DNA of 64,000 bases from Spongilla lacustris (GCA_949361645.1 OX442423.1:7053967-7117966); one strand, 5' to 3'; shown: positions 46,876 through 57,720, counted from the first letter of the stretch. The notes: generated by a model from the letters alone, not told the origin. Made by a program: numbers and translations.

Positions 46876-48535
46876 ACCGAATTATAATACTTTGTTTGAT
46901 ATTATTTTGTCGTAAAAATTGCTTAAAACCAGATGGGTCTCCCTTTCCTTGCTTAAATCTCATTTTGTTCATAGCAATAATAAAATTAACAGCACAGCAG
47001 TCCCTGCCAAATGTGTCGCTTGTAACATTATTTTGATTGTCATATACCTTTAAAATGTTCGTACACTTCTTTGCAATCCCATCAAGAGGATGAATATTGC
47101 ACTTTAGTTCTAATAATTCTACTTCAAATGCCGATTCTAGCTGTTGCACTACACAGTGATTTACTGCAACTCTGTCACTGAGGGTGTTCTTCAAATGCTT
47201 AATAATCCTGGACTTGGCATGAAGATAGTCTACTCCATGATATGCGGCATATGTAGTAATAATAGAGTTTATGGAATCACAAATATGAGACATGTAGTCT
47301 TCAGTTGTACCTCCGGCGAGGGATCTTAAGCTTAACACATATGATTTTGGTGGTACTAAAGAAACACTTATATGTACTTCATTTATATGTTCTCCATTAA
47401 TGGTTGTAGAGTCCCACGAAAGTGTTATATTATTACCATTATACATTATTTCACCAACTTGCAAATCACTTAGTACTCCAAGTTCATATGCTAGATAACT
47501 TACCGTAGATGGTTCAGGGAGAGAAGTAACTTTCAAACCCGCCATTTGATTTAAAATCACTTCAATAACGGGGCATATGCAGGTTACGGGTACATGATAT
47601 TCCAGGCAGTAGTAAATGGCTTTGCGGCATGATGTACTATAGGATTTCCCATCAGATTTAGTGTCTATGTATTTTGGCTCTGTTTGCATTAAAACGTCAG
47701 AATTGTACTCCGATTGAAGTATATCATTATCAGCTTTAAGATTGTGCACTTGATGTCTTAATACATTATTCTCTCTTTTCAATACTTGTACCAAATGTGT
47801 ATGAGATATCTTAAACTTCCTGAACTTAGATCTTATAACAGCCAGCAATCTTCTCAGACTTCTTACTTCGGATTGACTGCTTCCATGTTTCAATACTACA
47901 TTATCATTTTTTAACTTCCTAATGAGTGTATCTTTTGCATTTATCTCCTTCTTTGCAGCTGTTAATTTGGAACGAATCACAGCTTCAATTGCTTTCTTCC
48001 TACTTAAGGCTTGACTTAGTCGTTTATTATTAGTGCTATGCTTATTCAAAAGCTTCGCCTTAAGAGAAACCTTAGAAGCAAACATTCTTCTAAGAGCTAT
48101 TCTTCTGTTAGCACATTTATGACAATCGGAAATTAAAGTGTTAGATACTGGACATGAGGTGTGTCCACCTTCACCACTAGTATAGTGTGGCAATGACAAT
48201 ACATGCAAAGTACTTGATGAGTTCAAAGGCACTGTGAATTTCTGATTCAAAAATGATACTAAGTTATCCCAAGTTCTACTAAGACATTTCTTCATGTCCT
48301 TCACTGATGCTAATAAACGTGTAATGGACTGGGATAATGCCTTTAAGTTTGCATCATCATTTGGTACCAGCTTTGAAACCAACCTCACTGTTTCCTGCTT
48401 GTTAAGACTTGCCAGGTCAATATTAATGTATAGCACTAATCCATTCCTTATTTCAGGAACAAGCAGTTTGTAATGCTCGTCAATATCATTTTTGAACATT
48501 AAAAGATGGTTCCTCAGATCATTAGCAGTCCTCAT
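46862..48535 (-). CDS. candidate transposase, N-terminal ORF with RNase-H-like core
   Basis: About 557 codons from the ATG at 48533-48535. A 3' splice site (TTGTTTAG) lies directly upstream, so an earlier exon may exist. Order: N-terminal helical domain with FLNQKFTVPL; Cys/His pair CHKCANRR; long basic coiled-coil (residues about 150-280); SCRKAIYYCLEYHVPVTC; ITLSWDSTTINGEHINEVHI with D375; GGTTEDYMSHICDSINSI; LKCNIHPLDGIAKKC with D485; GRDCCAVNF and MRFKQGKGDPSGF. The pattern (strand with Asp, NCxxHPLD, KGDPxGF...GNRxHVLFH) occurs in a widespread uncharacterised animal repeat family. D375/D485/E190 of the next ORF as a DDE triad is inference. The enzyme would act on the element's 18-bp ends. 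Confidence 0.75.
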   Translation of the reverse strand: MRTANDLRNHLLMFKNDIDEHYKLLVPEIRNGLVLYINIDLASLNKQETVRLVSKLVPNDDANLKALSQSITRLLASVKDMKKCLSRTWDNLVSFLNQKFTVPLNSSSTLHVLSLPHYTSGEGGHTSCPVSNTLISDCHKCANRRIALRRMFASKVSLKAKLLNKHSTNNKRLSQALSRKKAIEAVIRSKLTAAKKEINAKDTLIRKLKNDNVVLKHGSSQSEVRSLRRLLAVIRSKFRKFKISHTHLVQVLKRENNVLRHQVHNLKADNDILQSEYNSDVLMQTEPKYIDTKSDGKSYSTSCRKAIYYCLEYHVPVTCICPVIEVILNQMAGLKVTSLPEPSTVSYLAYELGVLSDLQVGEIMYNGNNITLSWDSTTINGEHINEVHISVSLVPPKSYVLSLRSLAGGTTEDYMSHICDSINSIITTYAAYHGVDYLHAKSRIIKHLKNTLSDRVAVNHCVVQQLESAFEVELLELKCNIHPLDGIAKKCTNILKVYDNQNNVTSDTFGRDCCAVNFIIAMNKMRFKQGKGDPSGFKQFLRQNNIKQSIIIRYVAW

Positions 48536-49518
48536 TCTAAACAACAATACAAATAGAATGCATTTCTCAATGTTAATGCATAGCTAGGATATACTAACAT
48601 GAATATACTGTCTTGAAAAATACGCTGTGTGTGCACCATCACATATTGATAATACAGCTGTTTTTAATTACATGAGGGTCCATGCTGTATAATATTTTCT
48701 ATGTATAACGCGTGCCTTGACGGATTCGGTGTGTATTAAATAGAACATCACAAACTTCTTTGCCACATAAACAGAAATAGATTGTCTGTGCATTGAAAAT
48801 ACAAAAGACAAGTCTAATTCTCAGGGCAATAACATATAAATACCAGTTTAAGCAACATTATGTAAAGCTATAGCAATCCAACAGTAAACGCCTGCGGCGA
48901 TAAATGAATCCTTGTGCACCATCCAAAGCTCATGAAATTGTATCCTGATATAGACTAGGACCTAGTAAACATGGAAAACGCTTTCTCAAGTTAGTGCCTT
49001 AACAAACTAGGGAATAACTAATCGCGATAGATCACCATAGAAATCAACGAGGCACACAAAATAACGCCGTATGCTAGCTAACATTTAGACACCATTAGTG
49101 TACTGTGCAACCCCTTTTCTTCTGAAATCTACTAATAAAGTGTTAAATACCTTCCAAACAACTTTTCAAAGCGCGCGTCTTCTTAAGCCACTCGTCGAGT
49201 AATCGAAATTACGGTCACAATTTTTGACGTACATGTATTATAGATCACCTGCTTCCGCCCACGCAAACGCAATTTATTGAAGTACCTACCATATGATAAA
49301 GTACCGGACACAAAAGGGATGTAACAATAAGCAGGTCCGCGCTGAGGCTAAGGGTATACATGTATGGGCGCGGAAACATCAGATGTACAGCGGCGCTAAA
49401 ACCACAATTGAATATACAAAAGAGCTAGTACAAGTCCCCAGACCTTCAACTAATAAACATACTTGCGATATAGCTCGCTTGTGGCAAAAGGTCTTGATTT
49501 GCGCCATTTCGTTTCCAT

Positions 49519-49928
49519 CGAGGCTCAACATTACTTCGCTACTCTGCATGTCCGCTAATACCGCTATATAGGATTATAATTATGTTGGAAAGACACACAG
49601 CCCTCATTCCGAGAAAATTGCACATAAAGAAAGATTTCATTCCATCCAGTCCATCGAGGCTCAACATTACTTCGCTACTCTGCATGTCCGCTAATACCGC
49701 TATATAGGATTATAATTATGTTGGAAAGACACACAGCCCTCATTCCGAGAAAATTGCACATAAAGAAAGATTTCATTCCATCCAGTCCATCGAGGCTCAA
49801 CATTACTTCGCTACTCTGCATGTCCGCTAATACCGCTATATATAGGATTATAATTATGTTGGAAAGACACACAGCCCTCATTCCGAGAAAATTGCACATA
49901 AAGAAAGATTTCATTCCATCCAGTCCAT
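49519..49928. repeat. 136-bp tandem triplication
   Basis: CGAGGCTCAACATTACTTCG begins at 49519, 49655 and 49791. Units are nearly identical (the third has a 2-bp TA expansion). The single equivalent in block X is at about 36197-36330. Confidence 0.95.
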
Positions 49929-50747
49929 CCTGCAGCGCCACGTCGTGGTCGGCATATCAGATCCGCACTTGGGCGGCACTTCCGTACCAGGTCCTTCATA
50001 TAAGGAAGTCTTGGAGCAGTCTGCAGCAGTGTGCTTCTGGAGTTTGCAGCTTCTGACATACAGTCTTTTACCCTACAATACTGTACGCAGTGATTGGAGG
50101 ACGTGTTTTTGTTGTTATTCTGTTTTGTTTTTTGGATCGAGCACTTCCGGCGCACGTGGCGCTCGCCCTTAGCTGGAGAACCCAGCCGAACCTAGCATGG
50201 TTACCAATGAATTACCTTACTGTCACCGTTTGGATTTTAATGTTATGCACCTTTAATACATGCAGATTCTACCTAAACGAATACTTTTTGCTCTATAAAC
50301 ATACTACAGAAGTGTAGCACGGAGAAAAAAAAATTCGTTCGGTTTCAACTCGTATTAGTCGTATACTGGCCCATAGGGATATTAGCAAACTTGAGAAGTT
50401 ATAGAGCTAGTTGTGACTCTCGAATATGCTGCTCTTTGTTAGTGATTCTATCTGGTCCTTCATCAAAGCTTGTAAGGGATTAACTATGATGGACTAACGA
50501 CTTCCAGCTCGTCTTTTGAATAGCTCTGATGCAGACAGGATCGAGTAGCATAAGGACTTTCCGCTTCCAGTTGAGAGACAAGCGAACACATCATAACCGT
50601 TCATAAAAGAACTGCTATCTGGTCAGAAGAGACGTACTTAAAGCCAAGCTCAATTGCAGTGGATGTAATCTCAAAAAGTCAATTAAAATCATTATTACGC
50701 ATCTGATTGCAATTGTAGCGGTGTTAGGCATCCGCTGCTGTGGAGCG

Positions 50748-50757
50748 TATACTTCTC
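50748..50757. repeat. left target duplication of Academ-like element
   Basis: TATACTTCTC, repeated at 54085-54094. The block X empty site at about 37064-37074 has TGTACTTCTC once. Confidence 0.93.
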
Positions 50758-50912
50758 TAGTCTCGTACCCAGACCCTTATTCCAACAGCTGCGGATGGAT
50801 TACATCACCGCTACGTGGAAGTAGGGTCTGGTGCATAGATCGAACTTTTTGGTTCTGACTTGTTTTGAATGTTATGGTGTCGTCATAAGTGTCGTCATCG
50901 TGTAATTAGGTT
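50758..50912 (+). repeat. left 155-bp TIR
   Basis: Matches the inverse of 53930-54084 except at two positions (C/T near base 7 and G/A near base 84). The plus-strand ATG at 50869 lies inside it. Confidence 0.95.
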
Positions 50913-52349
50913 CGGAATGAATCACTGCAAAGTCTGTTCGGTGTCTTTGTCGGACTGCTCGCAAAAACGACAATTGGGAAGTCATACGCAGGACTCTAGT
51001 CTTTGTACCGCGCAGCTTATCAGACTGCTGTGCAATTTAGGAAAAACCGAACAAGAGGCAAAGGAATATGCGACGGGGTACACCTGTAAAAGGTGCTTTG
51101 ACGCGCTGCAGCTGTGCACAACTCTTAAAGAAAAACTAGGGTCCGTGGCAGTCAGGTTTCACGCTATAACTCTAACAATGGAAGGAGACGTCAAGAAGGG
51201 TTCATACCTGTTATTGAGGATTGGCATACAAAAATGTGTGCAATGAAGGTAAATAAGCTAAGGTGTGGATTTGTCTTAGGTTAGGTCATGAATGTGTAAT
51301 CCTAGTCAGCAGCTGTCCACCATTGTGAAGATGGTGGTGTTAATGAGGTGTTAAATTTATCAATCTACATGTAGGTTTTCTGGAAAAGGCTGTACAAGAC
51401 CAGCTCAGGGCAGGATGGTGGCACACTATACCAACTAAGAAACCTGATCAACAGACGAAATGTCAAAACAGATGTGAGCAAGGACATGAACTCCTGTGAG
51501 GAATTCATGGAAATTGTTGTTAGCTCACACATCATTGCAGCAGCTTTGCAAGTTATAGGAGTTCCGGACGTAGCATCTGCATTTAATACAGTGCCTCATC
51601 ACCAACTTCACTCAAGTCTTGATTCTGTTCTAGAAGCTATAGTGAGCCAATACATCAACTTTAGCTTCCCTTCAACAGGCAGTTCTTCAAGAGCTGATCA
51701 TGTGCTAGAATATGCAAAGGAGACATTGTCACTTGGTCTGTTGCTGCTTGAATTTAAGGATGCCATAAGGGAGGGTGATGGCAGCCGTGTCCTGCGTTGT
51801 TGGAAGTATTTTTTACCTCTATTTAAAGCTACAGGACACAAAAACTACAGTTTTGAGGCATTGTACCTTTTATCACAGTATTACTACACCCTTCCTCCCC
51901 AGTTAGCAGAAAAAATGCTATGGGGACGATTTATTAATACTCATGGAAGAATAGGAAAAAACATATCATGTGATCTACACATGGAGCACCTCAATCGTAT
52001 GTGCAAAATTGCGGTCAATCACCTTGGGGCAAATAAAACCCCTTCATCAATCATCAGAATAGGCAAGGCATTGGGTCCACTAGCAGACATCTTGAAGCAG
52101 TATGACTCAACTGTTGGGATTCATGAATCAGGGTCACACACACGCCGTTCTGATTGCAAAGATGTACACATGATTGTGGAACAGCTGACCAAATGCCATG
52201 TCTTTGCTCAAAGATTTGGCCGCTACCATAAATGTTTTAAAAAGTTCTGCAGCAATAAGATCCTTAGCTCCATCGATCGAGAAAAATTAGATGTTTGGAT
52301 GAAGGAAAAATTATCTTTCATTATCAGCGAATCAAGTCATAATCGATAA
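50869..52349 (+). pseudogene. Academ-like transposase (DUF6589 type), internally deleted or frameshifted
   Basis: The N-terminal frame (ATG 50869, or M17 at 50917 just outside the TIR) gives MNHCKVCSVSLSDCSQKRQL and YTCKRCFDALQL, a probable Cys-pair zinc module. The frame then shifts: GFIPVIEDWHTKMCAMK runs to a donor (AATGAAG/GTAAAT at 51248), an intron of 126 bp follows, and exon 51375-52349 encodes VFWKRLYKTSSGQDGGTLYQ, LRNLINRRNV, EFKDAIREGDGSRVLRCWKY, GRFINTHGRIGKNISCDLHM and EHLNRMCK up to TAA. The latter blocks are the DUF6589 C-terminal region. The family's central segment, with its GDQLT-type motif and presumed catalytic acidic residues, is missing between about 51130 and 51198. The product is therefore probably inactive, unless a tiny intron restores frame. 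Confidence 0.75.
51249..51374 (+). other. intron of the DUF6589-type gene
   Basis: GTAAATAAGC...CTACATGTAG; phase 0 on both sides in the second frame. Confidence 0.6.
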
Positions 52350-52416
52350 ACAATTTTGTTTCTTTTAATGCAGTCAGTAACAATCAGTTTCAAGTGCATA
52401 TATACACATATCATAA

Positions 52417-53875
52417 TCAATGTAATAGTTCAACTGGAAATGACATGCACATACATTTACTGCATGCACAATGAAGGGCACAAATGTCACAACATGCACA
52501 TGTTCTGGGACTCAAACTAGTGAATTCCATATCAAAGTATGCTGCCAGTAAAAGCCTACGACAAGTGCGGTCATTTTTGCAGAAACATTTCATGTCATTA
52601 GAAATGGTAGGGGAACTTAGATCTGCTGGCCGGACATAAAGCACTGCACTTGATGCATTACCACTTCGGCCTGCTCGCCCACATTCCTGCATGTAGGCTT
52701 CCATATTTGATGGTGGGCCCCAGTGAATGACTTGAATAACATCACGACAGTCCAATCCCATGCCAAAAGCTATTGTGCAAATGACAACTCATAGACAAGT
52801 ATCACTTTTGCAGAACGATGAAATGATGGAATCCTGAACTTCTTTATCAGTGACACTAGTAAACATATCAACTAGCCTGAACCGTGATATGTTTGGTGCC
52901 CCTATTGGTTCTGTGAATTCCTTTTTCAACTGCAACTGAAATAGCTTGTACAACATTGCGCAATCTTCACAACGCCTACAGAATATAATTACTCGTGGCA
53001 ATTTGCATCTAAGAACCTTCAGTTTTGACACTAATGGCATTACAAAGTCATGTGCAGTTTCTCCCTCTTTAACCCAGTAGCACATACTTGTCTTGTCTGG
53101 AGATGATGCAATAACTGAGGCGTCTTTCATTCCAAGAATGGTAGTAATCCTTCTCCTTGTGGCAGCTGTTGCTGTAGCTGTCATGGCCATCATCCTGACA
53201 TGGTAAGGTATCAGACTTCGAACCTCACCAAGGTGGCTGAATTCTCGTCTAAAGAAGTCACCCCTTTGGAAAACAAAATACAGAGTTAAAAGGATTAAGA
53301 CACGGCATGACACATCTTATACCATTTAGTCACACAATGAGCTTCATCAATTACAATACCAACCAAATAGATCTGGTATGTAGGATTTCTTAACATCTCT
53401 CGCCACTTAAGATTGAGGATCAGAAGCTCTGGATTTATGAAGACCACTTGATACCTTCCTTCCAGTACTTGCAATGAAATTTTGCTTCGGTTTTCTACTG
53501 ATCCAGCAAGACACACAGCAGACATTCCTTTCGCCGATAAGGCCATGACCTGTTGATGTTGAAGACCAGGATATTCAATAATATTTATACTCATGTATAC
53601 GCTCAGCTTACCTGATCTTTCATTAAAGCTATTAGTGGAGAAACAACTACAACGATACTACCTTCGCGGTGATAGAGGTCATCAAAAGCGTAAGGTAGAA
53701 CTGCGTAACACAACGACTTTCCACTTCCAGTAGGCAAGGAGATAAATACGTCATTGCCTTCCATAAAGGTCCTGATAGCCAGTAGCTGCTTGTCACGGAC
53801 GCTGGACTATCCAAGTCTTTGGGATGCACGAATAATAACGGCGTCTAGCGATTCCCCTGAGTTAGTCCCCGACAT
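52417..53875 (-). pseudogene. RecQ-like SF2 DNA helicase of the transposon, two nonsense codons
   Basis: Exons (minus): 53612-53875, 53323-53549, 52417-53263; GT-AG introns of 62 and 59 bp, phases consistent. Motifs in order: Walker A SLPTGSGKSLCY, VVVVSPLIALMKDQ, DEAH in GIVIDEAHCVTKW, MTATATAATRRR (motif III), RVIIFCRRCEDC (IV), AFGMGLDCRDVIQVIHWGPP (V), QECGRAGRSG (VI), then a RecQ-type zinc region ending CACCDICALHCACSKC. Length about 445 codons, a compact helicase without HRDC. In-frame TAG at 53807-53809 (codon 23) and TGA at 52789-52791 (where CGA, Arg, is expected) interrupt it. A 3'-to-5' unwinding role in transposition is inferred from the AcademH lineage. Confidence 0.88.
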
Positions 53876-53929
53876 TCGTGACTCATTATTGCTATGGAAT
53901 GCAATTAGAATGTTGCGACCGGGACGTGA

Positions 53930-54084
53930 AACCTAATTACACGATGACGACACTTATGACGACACCATAACATTCAAAACAAGTCAGAACCAAAAAGTTT
54001 GATCTATGCACCAGACCCTACTTCCACGTAGCGGTGATGTAATCCATCCGCAGCTGTTGGAATAAGGGTCTGGGTACAAGACTA
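53930..54084 (-). repeat. right 155-bp TIR
   Basis: Inverse of 50758-50912. It is followed directly by the second TATACTTCTC. Confidence 0.95.
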
Positions 54085-54094
54085 TATACTTCTC

Positions 54095-54338
54095 ATGCAG
54101 AAAGTTTCGTCCCAAACCTCGGCAGACATGCATAGTTTATAGGGTTGCCCGGTGCAGTGTGTTTCCAATTAAAAGCGCGCTTAGTGCCATGTCACATGCA
54201 CTGACACGATTATTGTACTAAATTTGATGTCAAATTGTATTCAAAAGCTTTTTATTATAATGAGGTGAACTATTTAAAGTTGTTTTACATCTATTGATGT
54301 CAAAGTTATATTATAACGTTACAATGGGACAGAAGCCA
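54095..54338 (+). repeat. segmental duplication block Y, third part
   Basis: Continues the match to block X (37075-37258) across the transposon insertion: ATGCAGAAAGTTTCG, then GGGTTGCCCGGTG, to ACAATGGGACAGAAG. Confidence 0.85.
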
Positions 54339-54344
54339 CATAAC

Positions 54345-56290
54345 CGTTTCATGATATCATCTCTATGGCAAAAGATTTGAAACTGTTTTGAAGTTCTCGA
54401 TTTTTCTGTCCACATCAGGCTTTGGGCTGATGAAGACGATTCTTCCCCACATGCTTAATTTGTTGCTGTTAGCCTGGATTTCCACCAACATACTGAGAGC
54501 CTCTTGAATTCAGTTTAGCAACCTCAAATGTGGTGAGATCATTCTCCATCAGAACCAAACTTGTGTCCCGGCACATTGTCACTCTCAAGAAGGAAATCAA
54601 GAACCTGTCCAACCTGCTTACCATAGCACAAAATGAAGCACTTTGCTGGCCTTGAATTGCTAAGCAACAGCCCTCTGGCACACTGAGCTACCCCATCAGA
54701 CCATGGCTTCCATCTACACAAAGGATATGAGCCTTATGGACAGGTATTACTCAGCCCTTCAGTAAGGATCAAAGGATCAAGTTCACTAGCAATATAAAGT
54801 ACACCATATGTTTTCACGACCTGTCACCATGGCAATGGAATAGCCCAGCTGTGTATTATATCCTAAAACTTCAAATTCGCTACCCTAATGTGATTTATAA
54901 ATCAATCCTAATCAGTATATTTTTGGTTTCCTATTGATTATCAGCAAAGCCACTTTCAGTCAGTGGCCCAGTCAACAAGAACTCTTACTTCTCCAATTCA
55001 GGTGTGGCCATTTTCCCTCTTCCAAAACTTCACCTTCAAACCAAGGACTCTTCTTCAGTGAGCTTTGTCAAGCATCATGTGTGGTAATTTTAAAGAAGCA
55101 TCAGTTGCAATGATCGAGAAATGCTAACAACATATCTATATCACATGGGCCTATTTTAATGCTTCTAGTATGCCCACTGATTGTATACAGGCTGACACTG
55201 CTGTGAAAAAAAAAAACCTTGAAATTACTTTGAAAAACAAAGGATAGAGAGGAAAATCTTTCAACAGTTCACATGCAGGGCTGTTAAAGGTCCTGCAGGG
55301 GCAGCTTAAGTGATGCCAGCCCTAGTCTGAATATGAGAAGAGCCCCTACCGAATGAACGTCTATAAAGAGCCATTTTCTGGAAGAAAGGAACAAATGTTC
55401 CCTATAGCTAGCTAGCCAGGTATTAGGATATTCAAAGCCAGTGTCTGCATGAGATGATGCAAGAACCAACACCTACAGTACAGCCCTACAGCTAGCACAA
55501 AAGTGCCACATGGAGCATCCCTGGCTCACAGTGTCCAGAACAAATGCAGCATTGCCTCATTGGATTGCAAAACTGAGAAAGAAAGGGGGTAATTCAGATA
55601 TCTGCTTAAGGCAGTGGTCTAGATCTTTAAGAAGGGCAAATGTGTCAGTACCATAGACCCTGGTAGTTTCAATGGACAGAGTTTGCCCATTATATGTGAT
55701 GTTTAGACTTGAGGACTTGCAAGACACATTGCACCAGATGAGGCATAACAGCAGGATAATGCAGTGACCATGTGAATATGATGTGTAAGTATGCAAACGA
55801 AAATCAGTAATGTAGTTTTGCTTTTTTTTGAGGTACACAGCCTTCTGAATGAGTGAGGGTATCTGGTTTCTCTTATGCACAGGAAGTTTTGCACCTTAAC
55901 CAACCCATGAAAGTGGTGTGTGGCTCCTAGCTTGTAGTAGATTGAACTAGTGGGGTGAAGACACCATGCCCTGTCTCCAGCAAATGTTGACCAATTAAGG
56001 CATGCATGGCTCATTGTGGTGGCTTTTATTAGAGCACATCTCTGTTAGTAAGGAGGTTGGGATGGCTCTCATTAGAGCACACCTCTGTTAGTAAGGAGGC
56101 TGGGGTGTCTCTCATTAGAGCACACCTCTGTTAGCAAGGAGGGCTGTGGTGGCTCTCATTAGAGCACACCTCTGTTAGCAAGGAGGGCTGTGGTGTCTCT
56201 CATTAGAGCACACCTCTGTTAGTAAGGAGGCTGTGGTGGCTCTCATAAGAGAACACCTCCGTTAGTAAGGAGGCTGTGATGTCTCCAATT
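54345..56290 (+). repeat. segmental duplication block Y, fourth part
   Basis: Direct match to 41253-43335. Conserved minus-strand open pieces (CARGLLLSNSRPAKCFILC, ETTRVYGTDTFALLKDLDHC) are seen in both copies, with different frameshifts. No protein family assigned. Confidence 0.9.
56015..56288. repeat. 43-bp minisatellite, about 6 copies
   Basis: Same unit as 42885-43330; copy number differs between duplication blocks. Confidence 0.9.
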
Positions 56291-56299
56291 TCTATTCTT

Positions 56300-57720
56300 G
56301 GAAATTCTCCAATGTGGCAAGATTATTGCACTATTAGTGGATAAAGTACCTTCCTTGGTCTTCTGATCATTACTGCTTCCACCCTCTTTATTGTCACATA
56401 TTGATCCAAGTACTACACTCAATGTTGTTTCATACACGACTGCAGCATTTTGTGTTGCACCTTCCTGACTTGCAGTTACACATATCAGTTCTATTCCAAG
56501 GAGGCTGCAAATTTAATTTTCTGCTTCTCTCAAGCATATTACTGGTATTGTTCTCCAACCCTTTAGATTTATTAAAATTTAAATACCCCAATAGCGAGAT
56601 CAAAGACAAATTACTATCTCCTTTTCTTTCTTGATGGCCACAAATAACATCTACAATACCTGCTTCTGGGAAGTCCAGCAAGTGAAGCCCAATCCGTTCG
56701 ACCAGGTGATGAAAATGCTTATTGCTATAGAATTTCCCTTCATAATCCTTTTTCCATACACTTCACTGATGACGGTACTTTGTGACCTTGGAGCATCTTG
56801 TGGAAGTGTTGTACATAGGCATCAAGCATTTAGTTCTCACTCGCTCTCCTTTTGCAACTCAAATTCTATTACACGTCATAGCTGACACGTCAGAAGATTC
56901 CATCATTCCTGCCAGTTTTGATCCTTGTCTTTGGTACAGTTGTTATTGGTTAAAAAGTCTTATTCTTCTAAGTCAAAGGTGAGGGGAAATACTATAGTGC
57001 AGAGTTACATATGCACATGCAATAGGACTACATGTATTCCACTTGCAAAGTTACATCTATGATTTACGATGTGCCCTTCAAAACGGTGGCATTGCATAAG
57101 AGCTCAGTATAATTCAGTTTTTTTTTTTTTTAAACTTCGACAAATCTTCTGCTTCAAGCAATGATATCTCTCCAGCTATAAGTTTCATCAAAAGCCAGAG
57201 GGGAGCAAATCCACAAGTACTGCCATGATTAAACTCCCAAGTTTCCATATCACACATCGACAGCTATCAAAATGAATATGCATTTTGTTATCTGATTGAA
57301 CCATACCACCATGTATGTATTAATGATAGTGCTGTTTGATAGTGATTTAACCATCCGTCACTGCCCCACAAGGGCTAAAGTTACCACTGACCATGGTGCT
57401 TGATGAAAAATGAAAACTATCAATGAACCCCATAGCATCAGAATTGTGTGACTAAGTGTGGTGGAAAGACTTCCACATGTAAGCACAGCCAGGTCCAGAT
57501 TTGTGGTTGCTGCTGTGCTGTGTAGCCGTAGCATTGTATGGATATTTTCATGCTGTAATGTGTACAGGCTTAACATTCAATTATTATGACCTCAGTTGTA
57601 TGCTTGTTTTGCATAGCATTGTACTGTATTGTAGTGTGCTGTGCTGATTTTGTTTGTGTTATGAAAATGGCTTATCACTTTAATAATATTATTAACTTAG
57701 TAACATCATAGAATTAAGCA
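56300..57720. other. no supported gene; possible decayed coding on minus strand
   Basis: A minus-strand stretch near 56430-56680 contains MCNCKSGRCNTKCCSRV, reminiscent of Cys-rich tails of repeat-encoded proteins, but frames are broken. Poly-T run at 57119-57131. Confidence 0.3.

Larger units (their letters stand above)
45380..49288 (-). mobile_element. 7-bp-TSD DNA transposon, longer copy
   Basis: 3909 bp. The 18-bp terminal inverted repeat TAGGTACTTCAATAAATT lies at 45380-45397 and its inverse at 49271-49288. CCATATG flanks both sides (45373-45379 and 49289-49295). The same terminus and TSD length occur in 32450-34948. The coding region is on the minus strand, with one frameshift. 7-bp duplications are unusual: P elements typically make 8 and Dada 6-7. 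Confidence 0.9.
49333..50757 (+). repeat. segmental duplication block Y, second part
   Basis: Direct match to 35990-37070. It includes a local triplication at 49519-49928 that block X has once, and ends at the left TSD of the Academ-like element. Confidence 0.85.
50758..54084. mobile_element. AcademH-like DNA transposon with RecQ-like helicase
   Basis: 3327 bp with 155-bp terminal inverted repeats (50758-50912 and 53930-54084, two mismatches) starting TAGTCTYGTACCCAGACCC, and a perfect 10-bp target duplication. It carries a plus-strand DUF6589-type gene and a minus-strand RecQ-like helicase arranged tail to tail, their stops only 67 bp apart. Helicase-carrying Academ elements (the AcademH lineage) with 9-10-bp duplications are described in the literature, and this fits. 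Each TIR contains an inner inverted pair (CCAGACCC...GGGTCTGG), so it can fold. Both genes are damaged, so this copy is unlikely to be autonomous. Confidence 0.9.

Noticed and set aside
50869..50916. Using the ATG at 50869 as the certain start of the DUF6589-type gene
   Set aside because: The first 16 codons lie within the terminal inverted repeat; the ATG at 50917 just outside is equally plausible, so the start is left open.
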